Source: Pyrinomonadaceae bacterium
Lineage (GTDB): Bacteria; Acidobacteriota; Blastocatellia; Pyrinomonadales; Pyrinomonadaceae
Assembly (NCBI GenBank): GCA_025922875.1
Contig: JAICGZ010000023.1
Location: 1-34,437, forward strand
Direction: 5' to 3'
DNA length: 34,437 nucleotides
Part shown: positions 7,666 to 16,330 of the stretch, in pieces
Layout: the number at the start of each line of letters is the position of its first letter
Position numbering within the stretch: position 1 is the first letter of the stretch
Notes under the pieces: generated by a model
The model's input: the letters and a program-made list of their open reading frames with translations, nothing else
What the model was told of the DNA's origin: nothing
Database searches by the model: none
Translations under genes and position numbers: made by a program

Positions 7666-7718
7666 CGCAAAGGCGCAAAGGAGCAAAGGTTCGTCTTCGC
7701 ATCCTTTGCGCCTTTGCG
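7666..7718. repeat. Inverted repeat, CGCAAAGGCGCAAAG family
   Basis: CGCAAAGGCGCAAAG (7666-7680) is perfectly complementary to CTTTGCGCCTTTGCG (7704-7718). It sits between the divergent dehydrogenase and FKBP genes, so it is not a terminator here and may overlap their promoters. A longer copy is at 21562-21643 and a half copy is near 18140-18160. Confidence 0.88.
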
Positions 7719-7742
7719 CGAATATGCTGTATAAAGCGTCTC

Positions 7743-8291
7743 GTGCCTCAAAGCCGACACCGAAAAATAAACAAGGCCAGGAAGCGACCGAGAGTCGCGT
7801 CTTCAACTGTAAACGCTAATCCTGGACCCGCTTCAGCCAATCGAAATCTCAGAATCGGCGCGATGATTCTGATCGCTGTGATTGCACTGGGTGCGGTCGT
7901 CTACGTCATAACTCGCCGTGCCACGCAAGCCGGCTCCGAGATCACTACTCCTTCGGGATTGAAAATCCAGGACCTTCGCGTCGGCGACGGACCAAGCCCA
8001 CAGCGCGGACAAACGGTCAGGGTCCATTACACCGGCTGGTTGTCGAATGGAACTGAGTTTGAAAGTTCGTATAAAACGAATAGACCAGCAGAGTTCCCGG
8101 TTGGCGTCGGCGGTCTGATCAAAGGCTGGGACGAGGGCCTGATGACTATGAAGTTGGGCGGCAAGCGCAAACTGATCATCCCGAGCAATCTTGCCTACGG
8201 GCCACAGGGCAAGCCCGCTCCTCCTCCGAAAGTCAGTATTCCTCCGAATGAGACATTGACCTTCGAAATCGAGCTATTGAGCATTAAATAA
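7743..8291 (+). CDS. Membrane-anchored FKBP-type peptidyl-prolyl isomerase
   Basis: This 182-residue protein starts at GTG 7743 with a very basic N-terminus (PQSRHRKINKARKRPR). A membrane helix follows at residues 39-59 (IGAMILIAVIALGAVVYVI), then a single C-terminal FKBP domain of about 110 residues. FKBP signatures include VRVHYTGWLSNGTEFESS, FPVGVGGLIKGWDEGLMTMK, LIIPSNLAYG and TLTFEIELL. These give the catalytic pocket (Tyr, Phe/Asp equivalents, Trp, Tyr) and point to an active proline isomerase that helps fold periplasmic proteins. The positive N-terminus suggests the domain faces the periplasm. A weak ribosome site precedes the start. It stands alone between two repeats and is not clearly part of an operon. 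Confidence 0.92.
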   Translation: MPQSRHRKINKARKRPRVASSTVNANPGPASANRNLRIGAMILIAVIALGAVVYVITRRATQAGSEITTPSGLKIQDLRVGDGPSPQRGQTVRVHYTGWLSNGTEFESSYKTNRPAEFPVGVGGLIKGWDEGLMTMKLGGKRKLIIPSNLAYGPQGKPAPPPKVSIPPNETLTFEIELLSIK

Positions 8292-8346
8292 AGTAGTTGG
8301 GCGCCCCTCCGTTCACGCCCCCTCTGCGTCTTACGCAGTAGTGGCT

Positions 8347-8389
8347 CAGTTTGAATTACGCACTCCAAGGAGGGGCGTAATTCAAACTG
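8347..8389. repeat. Perfect inverted repeat CAGTTTGAATTACGC
   Basis: CAGTTTGAATTACGC (8347-8361) and GCGTAATTCAAACTG (8375-8389) are perfect complements around 13 nt that can also pair internally (CTCC with GGAG). The element lies between the FKBP stop and the start of the glycine-rich protein. An upstream CGCCCCTCC at 8302-8310 could compete for the GGAGGGGCG strand, giving two alternative folds. Confidence 0.8.
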
Positions 8390-8478
8390 TCGCCTTTCAT
8401 CAGCTGAGTGTAGTAGACTCTTAACCCTCTCCCTCTTGTTCCATCCCGCAAAATGGAATTCATCTAAGGAGGCGTGCA

Positions 8479-9063
8479 ATGAGCAAGTTGGTTCAAAAAG
8501 GGACTTATTTAGGCCTTCTGGGTCTGCTCGTGCTGGTGTTGGCTACAGGAGCTTTCGCACAAGGCAAGGGTGGCGGCAAGGGAGGCGGCGGCGGACGTGG
8601 CAGTGGCAGCGGCAGCGGTCGTGGCGGTGGTCCACCAAGCAGTATCGATGTCGATCGCGGACGGGGTAATGCTTCTGAGCGTTCAGGCGGTCGCTCCGAT
8701 GCCGGACTCGAACGTGCACGGCGTGCGAGTTCGAATTTGCGTCGAGCTGATGACGATCTGCGAGACCATCCGGGGCTTCCGCGAGCGTTACACACCAATG
8801 CCAACGATCTGCGCAGCGGTTACGAGGCGGCGCTCGCGACCAATCCCGATCTGAAGTTTGGCAATTACGTTGCAGCCACCAGGCTGAGCCAGAACCTGAA
8901 TCCACGATTTCCGAACGTCACACGAGATGCGATTCTCAGCGGTTTGGCTTCGGGCAGAAGCTTAGGCCAGACGTTGCAGGACCTCGGTTTGCACGAGCGC
9001 GAAGCGAAAGAAGCTCGCAAACGCGCGGACGCAGAGATCAAAGCAGCGCGCAAGAACAAGTAG
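8479..9063 (+). CDS. Secreted glycine-rich protein of unknown function
   Basis: This 194-residue protein has a clear signal peptide (residues 1-28, ending ATGAFAQ), a Gly/Ser/Arg low-complexity stretch to about residue 55, and a charged alpha-helical C-terminal half. I recognise no named domain. The C-terminal part has DDLRDHPGLPRALHTNANDL and a lysine/arginine/alanine-rich tail (REAKEARKRADAEIKAARK). It has one of the best ribosome sites in the window (AAGGAGGCGTGCA before ATG) and a strong intrinsic terminator right after the stop, so it is a monocistronic, probably well expressed gene. The N-terminal repeat might bind surfaces or nucleic acid through Arg; that is speculation. Confidence 0.75.
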   Translation: MSKLVQKGTYLGLLGLLVLVLATGAFAQGKGGGKGGGGGRGSGSGSGRGGGPPSSIDVDRGRGNASERSGGRSDAGLERARRASSNLRRADDDLRDHPGLPRALHTNANDLRSGYEAALATNPDLKFGNYVAATRLSQNLNPRFPNVTRDAILSGLASGRSLGQTLQDLGLHEREAKEARKRADAEIKAARKNK

Positions 9064-9090
9064 TTAGAACCTCAGGTACCCATATAGTTT

Positions 9091-9120
9091 GGGCGCCTCC
9101 AGGGAGGCGCCCATTTTTTT
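9091..9120 (+). terminator. Rho-independent terminator
   Basis: GGGCGCCTCC (9091-9100) pairs with GGAGGCGCCC (9103-9112), followed by a run of seven T residues to 9120. This is a textbook intrinsic terminator 28 nt after the stop of the glycine-rich protein gene, and it insulates the citrate synthase gene downstream. Confidence 0.95.
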
Positions 9121-9158
9121 GTTTGATTACAAATTGTTGCGGAGTTACTCTCCTAGTC

Positions 9159-10454
9159 ATGAGCCAAGACACGTTGACGATCACCGATAACCGCACCGGA
9201 AAACAGTATGAGTTGCCGATCCAGGACGGCACGATCAAGGCCATGGATCTGCGTCAGATAAAACTCTCTGACGACGACTTCGGACTCATGACGTACGATC
9301 CCGCATTCATGAATACGGCCTCATGCAAGAGTCGTATTACGTTCATCGACGGTGACAAGGGCATTCTCGAGTATCGTGGTTATCCCATCGATCAGCTTGC
9401 CGAGAAGAGCACTTATCTCGAAGTCGCTTACCTGCTGCTGTACGGCGAACTACCGACCTCGTCGCAGCTCGCCGAGTGGACCAAAAACATCACCTATCAC
9501 ACTTTCATCAACGAAAACATCAAGAAGGTAATCGACGGGTTTCACTACAACGCGCATCCGATGGGCATGTTCGAAGCGACCCTGGGTGCACTTTCGACTT
9601 TCTATCCGGATGCAAAAGATATCTTCAATATCGAAAGCCGTTGGAAACAGATTTATCGCCTGATTGCCAAAGTACCGACGATCGCCGCCTTCGCTTTTCG
9701 TCATCGCCTCGGTATGCGGTATTCGTATCCGGATAACGATCTGAGTTACGAAGGCAACTTCCTCAACATGATGTTCAAGACGACGGAGTTGACGTACAAG
9801 CCTAACCCTGTGCTCGAACGAGCGTTGACGGTGCTTTACATACTTCACGCCGATCACGAACAGAATTGCAGCACGAACGCGATGCGAAGTATCGGCAGCG
9901 CGCACACCGATCCGTTCTCGTCGCTGGCCGGCGCGGCGGCGGCGCTTTATGGACCATTACACGGCGGCGCAAACGAGATGGTGTTGCGAATGTTGAAGGA
10001 GATTGGATCAGTGGCGAAGGTGCCGGATTACATCAAGCGAGTTAAGGCCGGCGAGTTTCGTCTGATGGGTTTTGGTCATCGCGTTTACAAAAACTACGAT
10101 CCGCGCGCACGGATCATCAAGCAGGTTGCGTACGAAGTGTTTGAAGTGACCGGCAAGGATCCGCTGTTGGACATTGCGCTCGAACTCGAGCGAATTGCAC
10201 TTGAAGACGAATACTTCGTCAAACGCAAACTCTATCCGAACGTCGACTTCTACTCGGGCATCATTTATCAGGCGATGCGTTTTCCGGTAGATATGTTTCC
10301 GGTGATGTTCGCGATTCCACGAACGTCTGGTTGGCTGGCTCAGTGGATGGAGTTACTGGACGATCCCGATCAAAAGATCGCGCGCCCACGGCAGATCTAC
10401 CTCGGTCATAGAACCCGTGATTACGTCCCGATCGATCAGCGAAAAGATAATTAA
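9159..10454 (+). CDS. gltA: Citrate synthase
   Basis: Citrate synthase condenses acetyl-CoA and oxaloacetate to citrate at the entry of the TCA cycle in the cytoplasm. The 431-residue length matches the large bacterial (type II, hexameric) form. Conserved blocks are ITFIDGDKGILEYRGYPID, AHTDPFSSLAGAAAALYGP, the catalytic His in PLHGGANE and GFGHRVYKNYDPRA, and the catalytic Asp in YPNVDFYSGI. The C-terminus (YLGHRTRDYVPIDQR) is also typical. I use ATG 9159 (MSQDTLTITDNRTGKQ), since family members start near this point and the frame upstream has no homology. It is separately transcribed, behind the terminator at 9091-9120, and converges with the agmatinase gene. Confidence 0.96.
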   Translation: MSQDTLTITDNRTGKQYELPIQDGTIKAMDLRQIKLSDDDFGLMTYDPAFMNTASCKSRITFIDGDKGILEYRGYPIDQLAEKSTYLEVAYLLLYGELPTSSQLAEWTKNITYHTFINENIKKVIDGFHYNAHPMGMFEATLGALSTFYPDAKDIFNIESRWKQIYRLIAKVPTIAAFAFRHRLGMRYSYPDNDLSYEGNFLNMMFKTTELTYKPNPVLERALTVLYILHADHEQNCSTNAMRSIGSAHTDPFSSLAGAAAALYGPLHGGANEMVLRMLKEIGSVAKVPDYIKRVKAGEFRLMGFGHRVYKNYDPRARIIKQVAYEVFEVTGKDPLLDIALELERIALEDEYFVKRKLYPNVDFYSGIIYQAMRFPVDMFPVMFAIPRTSGWLAQWMELLDDPDQKIARPRQIYLGHRTRDYVPIDQRKDN

Positions 10455-10487
10455 TCTTTTTGTGCTTTATGTGCCTTTTGTGGCTGC

Positions 10488-11285
10488 TTATCCCTTGAGC
10501 ATTCGCGCGGCGATCTCTTTCAAGATCTTCGCGCAAACTGTGCCGGTGATATGAAGTGGATCCATGCGTGGATTGAACTCCACGATATCCGCACCCACCA
10601 CTTGCCCTTTCAGTTGTTGAATCAACTCAATCACCTGTCGCGTTGACAAGCCACCCGGCTCGCGGTGCGACACTCCAGGCGCGAACGCCGGATCGAGCGC
10701 ATCAACATCAAACGAGATATAGACCGGCGAGTCGAATTCGAGTTTCAGATCGCTTCTCAAGTGGCGCATCTCGATCGACTCAACGCCAAACCTTTTCACC
10801 TGTTCGCGCTGGTGCGAGGTAAACGTCCTGATGCCCACCTGGACCAGCCGCTTTACGAGTTTCTGCTCCATGATCCGCGCAAATGGCGATGCATGAGAAT
10901 TACGATTTCCCTGGTAGCTGTCGTAAAGATCCGGATGCGCATCGAAGTGAAGCACACTGAGATTATTGAACTTTCGCGCGAAGGCCCTGACGATCGGATA
11001 CGTGATCGAGTGATCGCCACCGAGCGAGATTGGCGACAGACCATCCGCGAGCAGCGTATGGATCGAGTTTTCGATCAGCGCAGGCATCTCGCTGCCTGCT
11101 ACCGGCTGGATATCGCCGGCGTCGAAGAACGTTGAGTCGTCGGACAGATCCGTGCCGTCTTCGCTCGTCAGGTTCCAGGCTTCGGAACGCAACGCAGCGC
11201 GAATCTGCGGCGGCGCATCGGCTGCGCCTTTTGTGAACGACGAGTTTTCGTCGTAACGGATGCCTATAAGTGCGAGTTTAGTCAT
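10488..11285 (-). CDS. speB: Agmatinase/arginase-family ureohydrolase
   Basis: This 265-residue ureohydrolase has the complete binuclear manganese signature: SLGGDHSITYP, LHFDAHPDLYD and ISFDVDALDPAFAPG. It probably hydrolyses agmatine to putrescine and urea. Formiminoglutamase, guanidinobutyrase or arginase activity cannot be excluded, because the substrate loop is not diagnostic by eye. It is short for an agmatinase (usually about 300 residues), with a trimmed N-terminus. Its ATG directly follows the TAA of the upstream small membrane protein gene with no gap, so translation is likely coupled. It is the last gene of the string that starts with the 170-residue membrane protein, and possibly with the STAND protein. 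Confidence 0.88.
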   Translation of the reverse strand: MTKLALIGIRYDENSSFTKGAADAPPQIRAALRSEAWNLTSEDGTDLSDDSTFFDAGDIQPVAGSEMPALIENSIHTLLADGLSPISLGGDHSITYPIVRAFARKFNNLSVLHFDAHPDLYDSYQGNRNSHASPFARIMEQKLVKRLVQVGIRTFTSHQREQVKRFGVESIEMRHLRSDLKLEFDSPVYISFDVDALDPAFAPGVSHREPGGLSTRQVIELIQQLKGQVVGADIVEFNPRMDPLHITGTVCAKILKEIAARMLKG

Positions 11286-11618
11286 TTAGGTACGATAAGC
11301 AGCGATAATGAAATAGATTGTAAGTAAGATCGGGCCCCAATACTCCATCCGGATCCAATAGAGCGTGTGTCGCGGTCGCAATACTCTCACCGGACCCGTC
11401 TTTTCATAAGTAGTTTCTTCAATCATGTTACGGTTCGCGCGCCAGCCAATCACGAATGTCAACACTGCTCCGAGCACCATGAGTGAATGAAGCGGCCACA
11501 ACGAACTTGTGCCCAGCACATCGACACCAAAGCCCCAGTTCAGTATTGCACCGAATACTACAAGCGGCGCAATAAACAAAACCAGGACAAGATATCCAAG
11601 GCCTGTGTAGAAAATCAT
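11286..11618 (-). CDS. Small three-helix membrane protein of unknown function
   Basis: This 110-residue protein has three predicted membrane helices: about residues 5-27 (TGLGYLVLVLFIAPLVVFGAI), 44-61 (HSLMVLGAVLTFVIGW) and 91-107 (YWGPILLTIYFIIAAY). A polar loop lies between helices two and three (EETTYEKTGPVRVLRPRHTL). No named family is recognised. Its start overlaps the stop of the upstream gene by ATGA, and its own stop touches the agmatinase start, so the three genes are translationally linked. A role with the upstream PH-like membrane protein is plausible only from position. Confidence 0.75.
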   Translation of the reverse strand: MIFYTGLGYLVLVLFIAPLVVFGAILNWGFGVDVLGTSSLWPLHSLMVLGAVLTFVIGWRANRNMIEETTYEKTGPVRVLRPRHTLYWIRMEYWGPILLTIYFIIAAYRT

Positions 11619-12127
11619 GAACGGCTTCTCATCTCGTCTTCAAAATTTTGCTGGCCCACCGTCTCGCAACCCTGGTGAATCAATCGCAGTAGAGCGGCAC
11701 GCTCCATGTCCAGACCGTTGGTGCTGATGGCTATCGGACTCATGCCGCTGAGGCGCTGCGTCTTGGCGGCCAGCCTCAGCCACACGGGCCTGCGACCCTC
11801 ATAGGTGTTCAGATTGTGAAGGTCCAGTGAGATGTACTCCGCGCCGGACAGCGAATGAAGAGTGATGCGGCGAATATCTTCCCAGCGGATGACACCACAC
11901 TTGAGTCGCCGGTCAAACACGCCTTTCTCATCGATGACAATACAAGGGTCTGTGCTCTCGCCGCGTAACGCGTTAAAGAGAAGAACAAGTGCGAGCACTC
12001 CCCCGGCGACAAGGATGGTAAGGGGCAAGTAGCCGAGATAAAGGTAAAGTGCGACCATCGCGACAAAGGCGATTAGTCCCAGCTTCCATGGATAGTTTGG
12101 TTGAGCGCGTATTTCTGTGGGAGACAT
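11615..12127 (-). CDS. Two-helix membrane protein with C-terminal PH-like (STM3941-type) domain
   Basis: This 170-residue protein has two N-terminal helices (residues 14-32 and 36-53: LGLIAFVAMVALYLYLGYL and LTILVAGGVLALVLLF). A cytoplasmic beta-rich domain follows, with CIVIDEKGVFD, IRWEDIRRI and SLDLHNL segments. This pattern resembles STM3941/YcxB-type PH-like proteins, whose function is unknown; the assignment is tentative. It overlaps the next gene by 4 nt (ATGA) and lies 71 nt downstream of the STAND-TPR gene on the same strand, so all four genes may be cotranscribed. Confidence 0.7.
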   Translation of the reverse strand: MSPTEIRAQPNYPWKLGLIAFVAMVALYLYLGYLPLTILVAGGVLALVLLFNALRGESTDPCIVIDEKGVFDRRLKCGVIRWEDIRRITLHSLSGAEYISLDLHNLNTYEGRRPVWLRLAAKTQRLSGMSPIAISTNGLDMERAALLRLIHQGCETVGQQNFEDEMRSRS

Positions 12128-12198
12128 TTTTGAGGGACCTCTGGGCTAACGCAGCGAGTCTATCTATTACAATCTGATTAGTCTACTTAATGGTGTTG

Positions 12199-15100
12199 TC
12201 ACAAGTTTGTTTCCATTGCAGGTACACGAGAAGCCGTAATCGCATTTTCGACTCCCAACTCATCTTCATCTTCGTCTTCGTCATCGTCATCGCTCTCTTC
12301 CTGCCTAATCAACTCCGGGTGAGAGATCACTATTAAAATGCGTGCAAGGGCGGTTGCTCTTCCGGCCTCACTGCCGAAATGCGAGGCGAGTGAACGCAAA
12401 CTGGCGATATCCGTGACAGCAAACTTACTGGAAACGATCGCGGCGAGTACGACGTCTCTACCCTGATCACCCTGGAGCCCTTCAATGAGACGAAAAGATT
12501 CCCGATAGAGATTACGGTCATTGGCTGATTCGGCGAGTTTAACGTATGCCTCAGCAATAGTTCCACGAAGATCCGCTTTGTCAAAATCGCGCTCGATTAA
12601 CGCTGACGCCGTGACCGCCTCAGCCAACAGTGAGGTCGCTTCAGTCGTATCCCCTAATTTCCCAAACGACTCAGCAATTGTAACGAGCGCAAAGGCTTCG
12701 CTGGCCTTATCACTGAGCGTCTCGGTGGTTTTGATAGCGGTTCTTAGCTGCTCGCGAGCCTGTTCTTTATCTCCGAGCTTGTCATATAACTCAGACAGTG
12801 TCTGCAAAAGAGGAATATCTTGGGATCTCGCGTTGCCTGGTCCGACTGTGTTAGCGACTTGCGCCAGAACCGCGCTTGCCTGCTCCTTATAGTCCAGCTT
12901 TAAGTACGATTCGGCGATTAAGCGCCAAAGAGGAATCTCTTGGGAATTGGTAGTGTTAAGGTTCGCATTTTTTTGAGCTTCTGTTAAGAGGGCGTTAGCC
13001 GCCTGTTTTTCTTCCAACTTAATGTACGACTCGGCGATCTCTTGCAGCAAACCACCCTTAATCGATTCGTGATTAACGAGCCTCGCCGTAGTCGCGGCTT
13101 CGCTCAACAGGGCACGGTTTTTCGTCGCTTCTCCAGCGGCCAGGTACGACTTAGTTATTGCGCTAAGCGTGCCAGTCCGTTGGGAATCGTCTGTGATCAA
13201 CAGCGCTATCCTAACGGCTTCAGAGAGCAAGCTGAGATCTCGCGATGTCTCCCCTAGCTTTGCGTAAGATTCGGCAACGTCGTCTATATAAAATGTGCGG
13301 TATCCGGGTCGAAAGCGTTCTACTTGTTCGATCGCCTGGGCAATAAGGCTTACATCATTCGTCGTTTCAGCAAGCTTGAAATACGAGGTTATGATTTCAA
13401 ATAGTCCTCGGTTCTGGTAGGACTTTTCACTGATCAGCAACGCCGTCTTGATTCCCTCGGCAAGCGCTACCCTATCGTTTCCTTTTTGTCCTATTTTCGC
13501 GTAGTGCGTAACGATGTCGCTCAGCGCATCGTTCTTGCTGCGGTTGTCCTTTATCAGGATTGTATTTTTAACCTCTTGTCCAAGTACCGCACGCGCCGCC
13601 TCATTATCTCCAAGTTCACTGTAAGACTCTGCAATCGCGGCAATCGCGTGCAGTAGCAAATAGCTGTCTACGACTGGCTCATTCAAGGATGGAGAACGCA
13701 AAGAATCCACTTCGTTAGTTGCTTGCGCCAGTAAGGCTCGAGCCTGCTCTTTGTGTCCGAATTTGGCATAAGAATCAGCTATGGTGGTCAATGTGATGGA
13801 GTGATCGTAACCAGGATAAATCAATTCTAAAGCTTTCACGGCATCAGATAACAACGTGTGGTCGCTCGTACATTCGGCCACTTTTATAAAAGAATCTATG
13901 ACCGGATCTAACACCTCGCTCCTGTCAGCATCATGCGTAACCAGCGCTGTTGTCTCGACAGCTTTCGCTAACAGAGTTCTGTCACTAAGTGTCACTCCGA
14001 GTTTGGAGTACGACTTTGCGATCGCACGCAGCAAAGACGTATCCAGGGGTTTTAATCTGACCTTCTCGTCTGTCTTAAGTGCTTCGGCCAGTAGTACGCC
14101 TTGTCTTTCTTTGTCTCTGAATTTAACGTAAGCCTTACCTATCGCAACCAATGCTTTCGGCTTACTGAAGGTCTGACTCAAACGACCAACAACGTGATCA
14201 ACTTGTTGTGAATCTCCAGCATAAACGAAAGCCTGTGCAACGTTGTAAAGGGCCTGATTGTCGTTCAAACTATCCCCATAGTTTCTCAGTTCTCGCTTGA
14301 TCAGGAAGGTCTGCCACTGATTGCTCTTCCAGCTAACCCATCCCACAAGTACGAGCAGCATTGCTACACCGGCAGCCGCATACCTCAAATGGAAACGACG
14401 CTGGCTCCAGGCCAGCAATTCTTCCTTTGCGGCTCGGTTCGTTCCCCATGAGATCAAAAGGCGTTGCTGGTTAATCAGCCGCAGTTCAGACCATGAAAAT
14501 AAATATCGCCCTGCACGTCCGCTCCCAAGCCATTCGTTCGTACGTCGATCGAGTAATTGTTCAGCGCGGCCAACATCGCCAAGTTGTTTACCTGCAATTC
14601 GCCGTAATGGTGGAATTAGACGTTCGTGCGCAAGTTCATAGCCATGGGACTCCTTCTCGACAGAACTGCTGCGCTTAACAGGCGCGATCAAGCGAACGTC
14701 TCCGCGTGACAGCCACTCGATGCACTCCGAGATTTCCGCAGGTTGCAGGTAACCGCGCAATTTGTCCTGCAACTCCGTTAACGTGAGTACGCCGGCGCGC
14801 GTGTTGCGCTCGAGATCAGTGAGTCCAAGCAATACTTTTATTGTCGCCTGTCGCCGCTGGTCAGTTTCGCGAGCATCCAGGGCACGGATCAAAAAGCGCT
14901 CCAGAAGACCCTCGACACCGCCAAGTTTTCGGAACGTCTTCTCGTCGAACGCACGCTCAGTCTTGCCTTTCTGGCCCATGACCATCCATGCAAGCACCTG
15001 TATATCAACGGGAGAAACAAGCCCATCGGTTGCGCCAGCCAACTCCTCAACAGCCATTTTTTCCACAAAGCCGGGGTCATAACTGAGCTTTTCGTGCTCG

Positions 15101-16035
15101 GCGATTACGCGGAAGATCTCTGCAGCTTGGGAGGGAGTGAATTTGTCGAGTCGAAAGCTCTGGTGTGGCCCCAACGAGTACCCCAACACCTTTTGCAGTT
15201 CAATGAGACGGTCCAAAAAATCGCTACGAAGACAAACGAGTACTTTAACGAGAAATAATTCGTGCGCTTTGTACCATTCTTCCATGGAGGCCAGAAACTG
15301 GGTTCGATCTCTTCTGCGTGGACGATGCACAAAGAACTGCTCAAATTGATCCACTATTAGGACCAGTGGTGTTGGCCCCTTCCCAAATGGTTTTAGAATT
15401 TCAGGAAGACTTTGAACCGATTTGACGCCGTCGGCGTCACCGAGTTGTTCCACCAATGCCTGTCCAATTGCTTCAACTGGATCTAACTCAGTGCACTTGA
15501 CATATACGCATCGGTAATTGTTTTGCTGTAAGGCAGGCCAAAGTCCGGCTTGCAGAAAAGACGTCTTGCCGTTGCCGGAATCACCACATAAGACGCCGAA
15601 GCGAAAATCCATGGCCATGATGGCTTGGAGACAATCGCTCAAGTCTTGTTCGCGTTGCAACCGTGCAAAAAGCGCAGCATCTTCTTTGCTATAGGGAAGC
15701 AGGCCTTTTACGGCGCTGCGCGCTCCCAGATCGCGGCCGAGCTTATCTTTCAACTGCGACCGCCATGCGACACTCAGTGCGGCGACAAAGATTCCGCAGA
15801 TCACCAACCAGAAATATAGTGGGTAGTGCGCGGGAAGATCCTTGAGACCAAATAGCTGAAGAATCTTGGAGAAAGAAACTGGGTTAAAGACCGCGAACAA
15901 TAACACGTCAAGCAGTAGGAGCTTGACCGTCCAATTCTTGCCTTTAAGAACGTTGACCAGGTACGCAACAAACTGGTCCAACTTACTCACAGTGTCTTTG
16001 AGGATTTGTGGATCGGGTGGCTGCTCGTGCGACAT
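12199..16035 (-). CDS. Membrane-anchored STAND-type P-loop NTPase with C-terminal TPR-like repeats
   Basis: This 1278-residue protein has two N-terminal membrane helices (about 37-51 and 72-91). A STAND-like NTPase module follows: Walker A GDSGNGKTSFLQAGL from residue 151, Walker B LVLIVDQFEQFF at 224-235, and a CLRSDF sensor near 268-273. A helical/winged-helix region extends to about 480 and ends in YELAHERLIPPLRRI, as in nSTAND proteins. A third membrane helix lies at 553-569. Residues 590-1235 form about 15 TPR-like repeats of 40-45 residues, with the recurring core IAESYxKLG followed by RALLAEA. The end is acidic (DDDDEDEDEDE near 1250). STAND proteins are signal-dependent oligomerising ATPases used in immunity, regulation and programmed death. 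Here no separate effector enzyme is fused, so the membrane helices may be the output. Start ATG 16035. Function is inferred from architecture only. Confidence 0.85.
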   Translation of the reverse strand: MSHEQPPDPQILKDTVSKLDQFVAYLVNVLKGKNWTVKLLLLDVLLFAVFNPVSFSKILQLFGLKDLPAHYPLYFWLVICGIFVAALSVAWRSQLKDKLGRDLGARSAVKGLLPYSKEDAALFARLQREQDLSDCLQAIMAMDFRFGVLCGDSGNGKTSFLQAGLWPALQQNNYRCVYVKCTELDPVEAIGQALVEQLGDADGVKSVQSLPEILKPFGKGPTPLVLIVDQFEQFFVHRPRRRDRTQFLASMEEWYKAHELFLVKVLVCLRSDFLDRLIELQKVLGYSLGPHQSFRLDKFTPSQAAEIFRVIAEHEKLSYDPGFVEKMAVEELAGATDGLVSPVDIQVLAWMVMGQKGKTERAFDEKTFRKLGGVEGLLERFLIRALDARETDQRRQATIKVLLGLTDLERNTRAGVLTLTELQDKLRGYLQPAEISECIEWLSRGDVRLIAPVKRSSSVEKESHGYELAHERLIPPLRRIAGKQLGDVGRAEQLLDRRTNEWLGSGRAGRYLFSWSELRLINQQRLLISWGTNRAAKEELLAWSQRRFHLRYAAAGVAMLLVLVGWVSWKSNQWQTFLIKRELRNYGDSLNDNQALYNVAQAFVYAGDSQQVDHVVGRLSQTFSKPKALVAIGKAYVKFRDKERQGVLLAEALKTDEKVRLKPLDTSLLRAIAKSYSKLGVTLSDRTLLAKAVETTALVTHDADRSEVLDPVIDSFIKVAECTSDHTLLSDAVKALELIYPGYDHSITLTTIADSYAKFGHKEQARALLAQATNEVDSLRSPSLNEPVVDSYLLLHAIAAIAESYSELGDNEAARAVLGQEVKNTILIKDNRSKNDALSDIVTHYAKIGQKGNDRVALAEGIKTALLISEKSYQNRGLFEIITSYFKLAETTNDVSLIAQAIEQVERFRPGYRTFYIDDVAESYAKLGETSRDLSLLSEAVRIALLITDDSQRTGTLSAITKSYLAAGEATKNRALLSEAATTARLVNHESIKGGLLQEIAESYIKLEEKQAANALLTEAQKNANLNTTNSQEIPLWRLIAESYLKLDYKEQASAVLAQVANTVGPGNARSQDIPLLQTLSELYDKLGDKEQAREQLRTAIKTTETLSDKASEAFALVTIAESFGKLGDTTEATSLLAEAVTASALIERDFDKADLRGTIAEAYVKLAESANDRNLYRESFRLIEGLQGDQGRDVVLAAIVSSKFAVTDIASLRSLASHFGSEAGRATALARILIVISHPELIRQEESDDDDEDEDEDELGVENAITASRVPAMETNL

Positions 16036-16330
16036 TTTATCTGAACGGTCTTTACGTGAGATCTGAGCCCTAGTGAGATGCCAAGTGCTGGATCGTATAA
16101 GATGTTGACTTCATGGAGCCGAGGGCAGAGTCAACCCAGCATGTTTACGGACGACGGATTCTAAACCTTTAACCATCAAAAGCGCAAAGCTTTTGTCGGA
16201 CACTTTTGCAAAGACAGAGAGCAGCGTGGAACTTACTGATCTTACAAACGTTGAGTGGTTGGCGCCTTGGACCATCTGGACGTCTACAGATTTCGACGAA
16301 GGGTTAAGAAAGGAAGTGAACTTGGATCAT
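16036..16330. other. Intergenic stretch upstream of the STAND gene
   Basis: About 295 bases hold no gene I can support. The 5' leader and promoter of the STAND-TPR gene must lie here, but I cannot pick convincing -35/-10 boxes. A short plus-strand frame from GTG 16226 to about 16384 has a normal-looking composition but no recognised homology, and it overlaps the decayed Crp/Fnr gene on the other strand. Confidence 0.5.

Noticed and set aside
10665-11135. Plus-strand 156-codon frame opposite the agmatinase gene
   Set aside because: The opposite strand carries all ureohydrolase metal motifs; this is its shadow.
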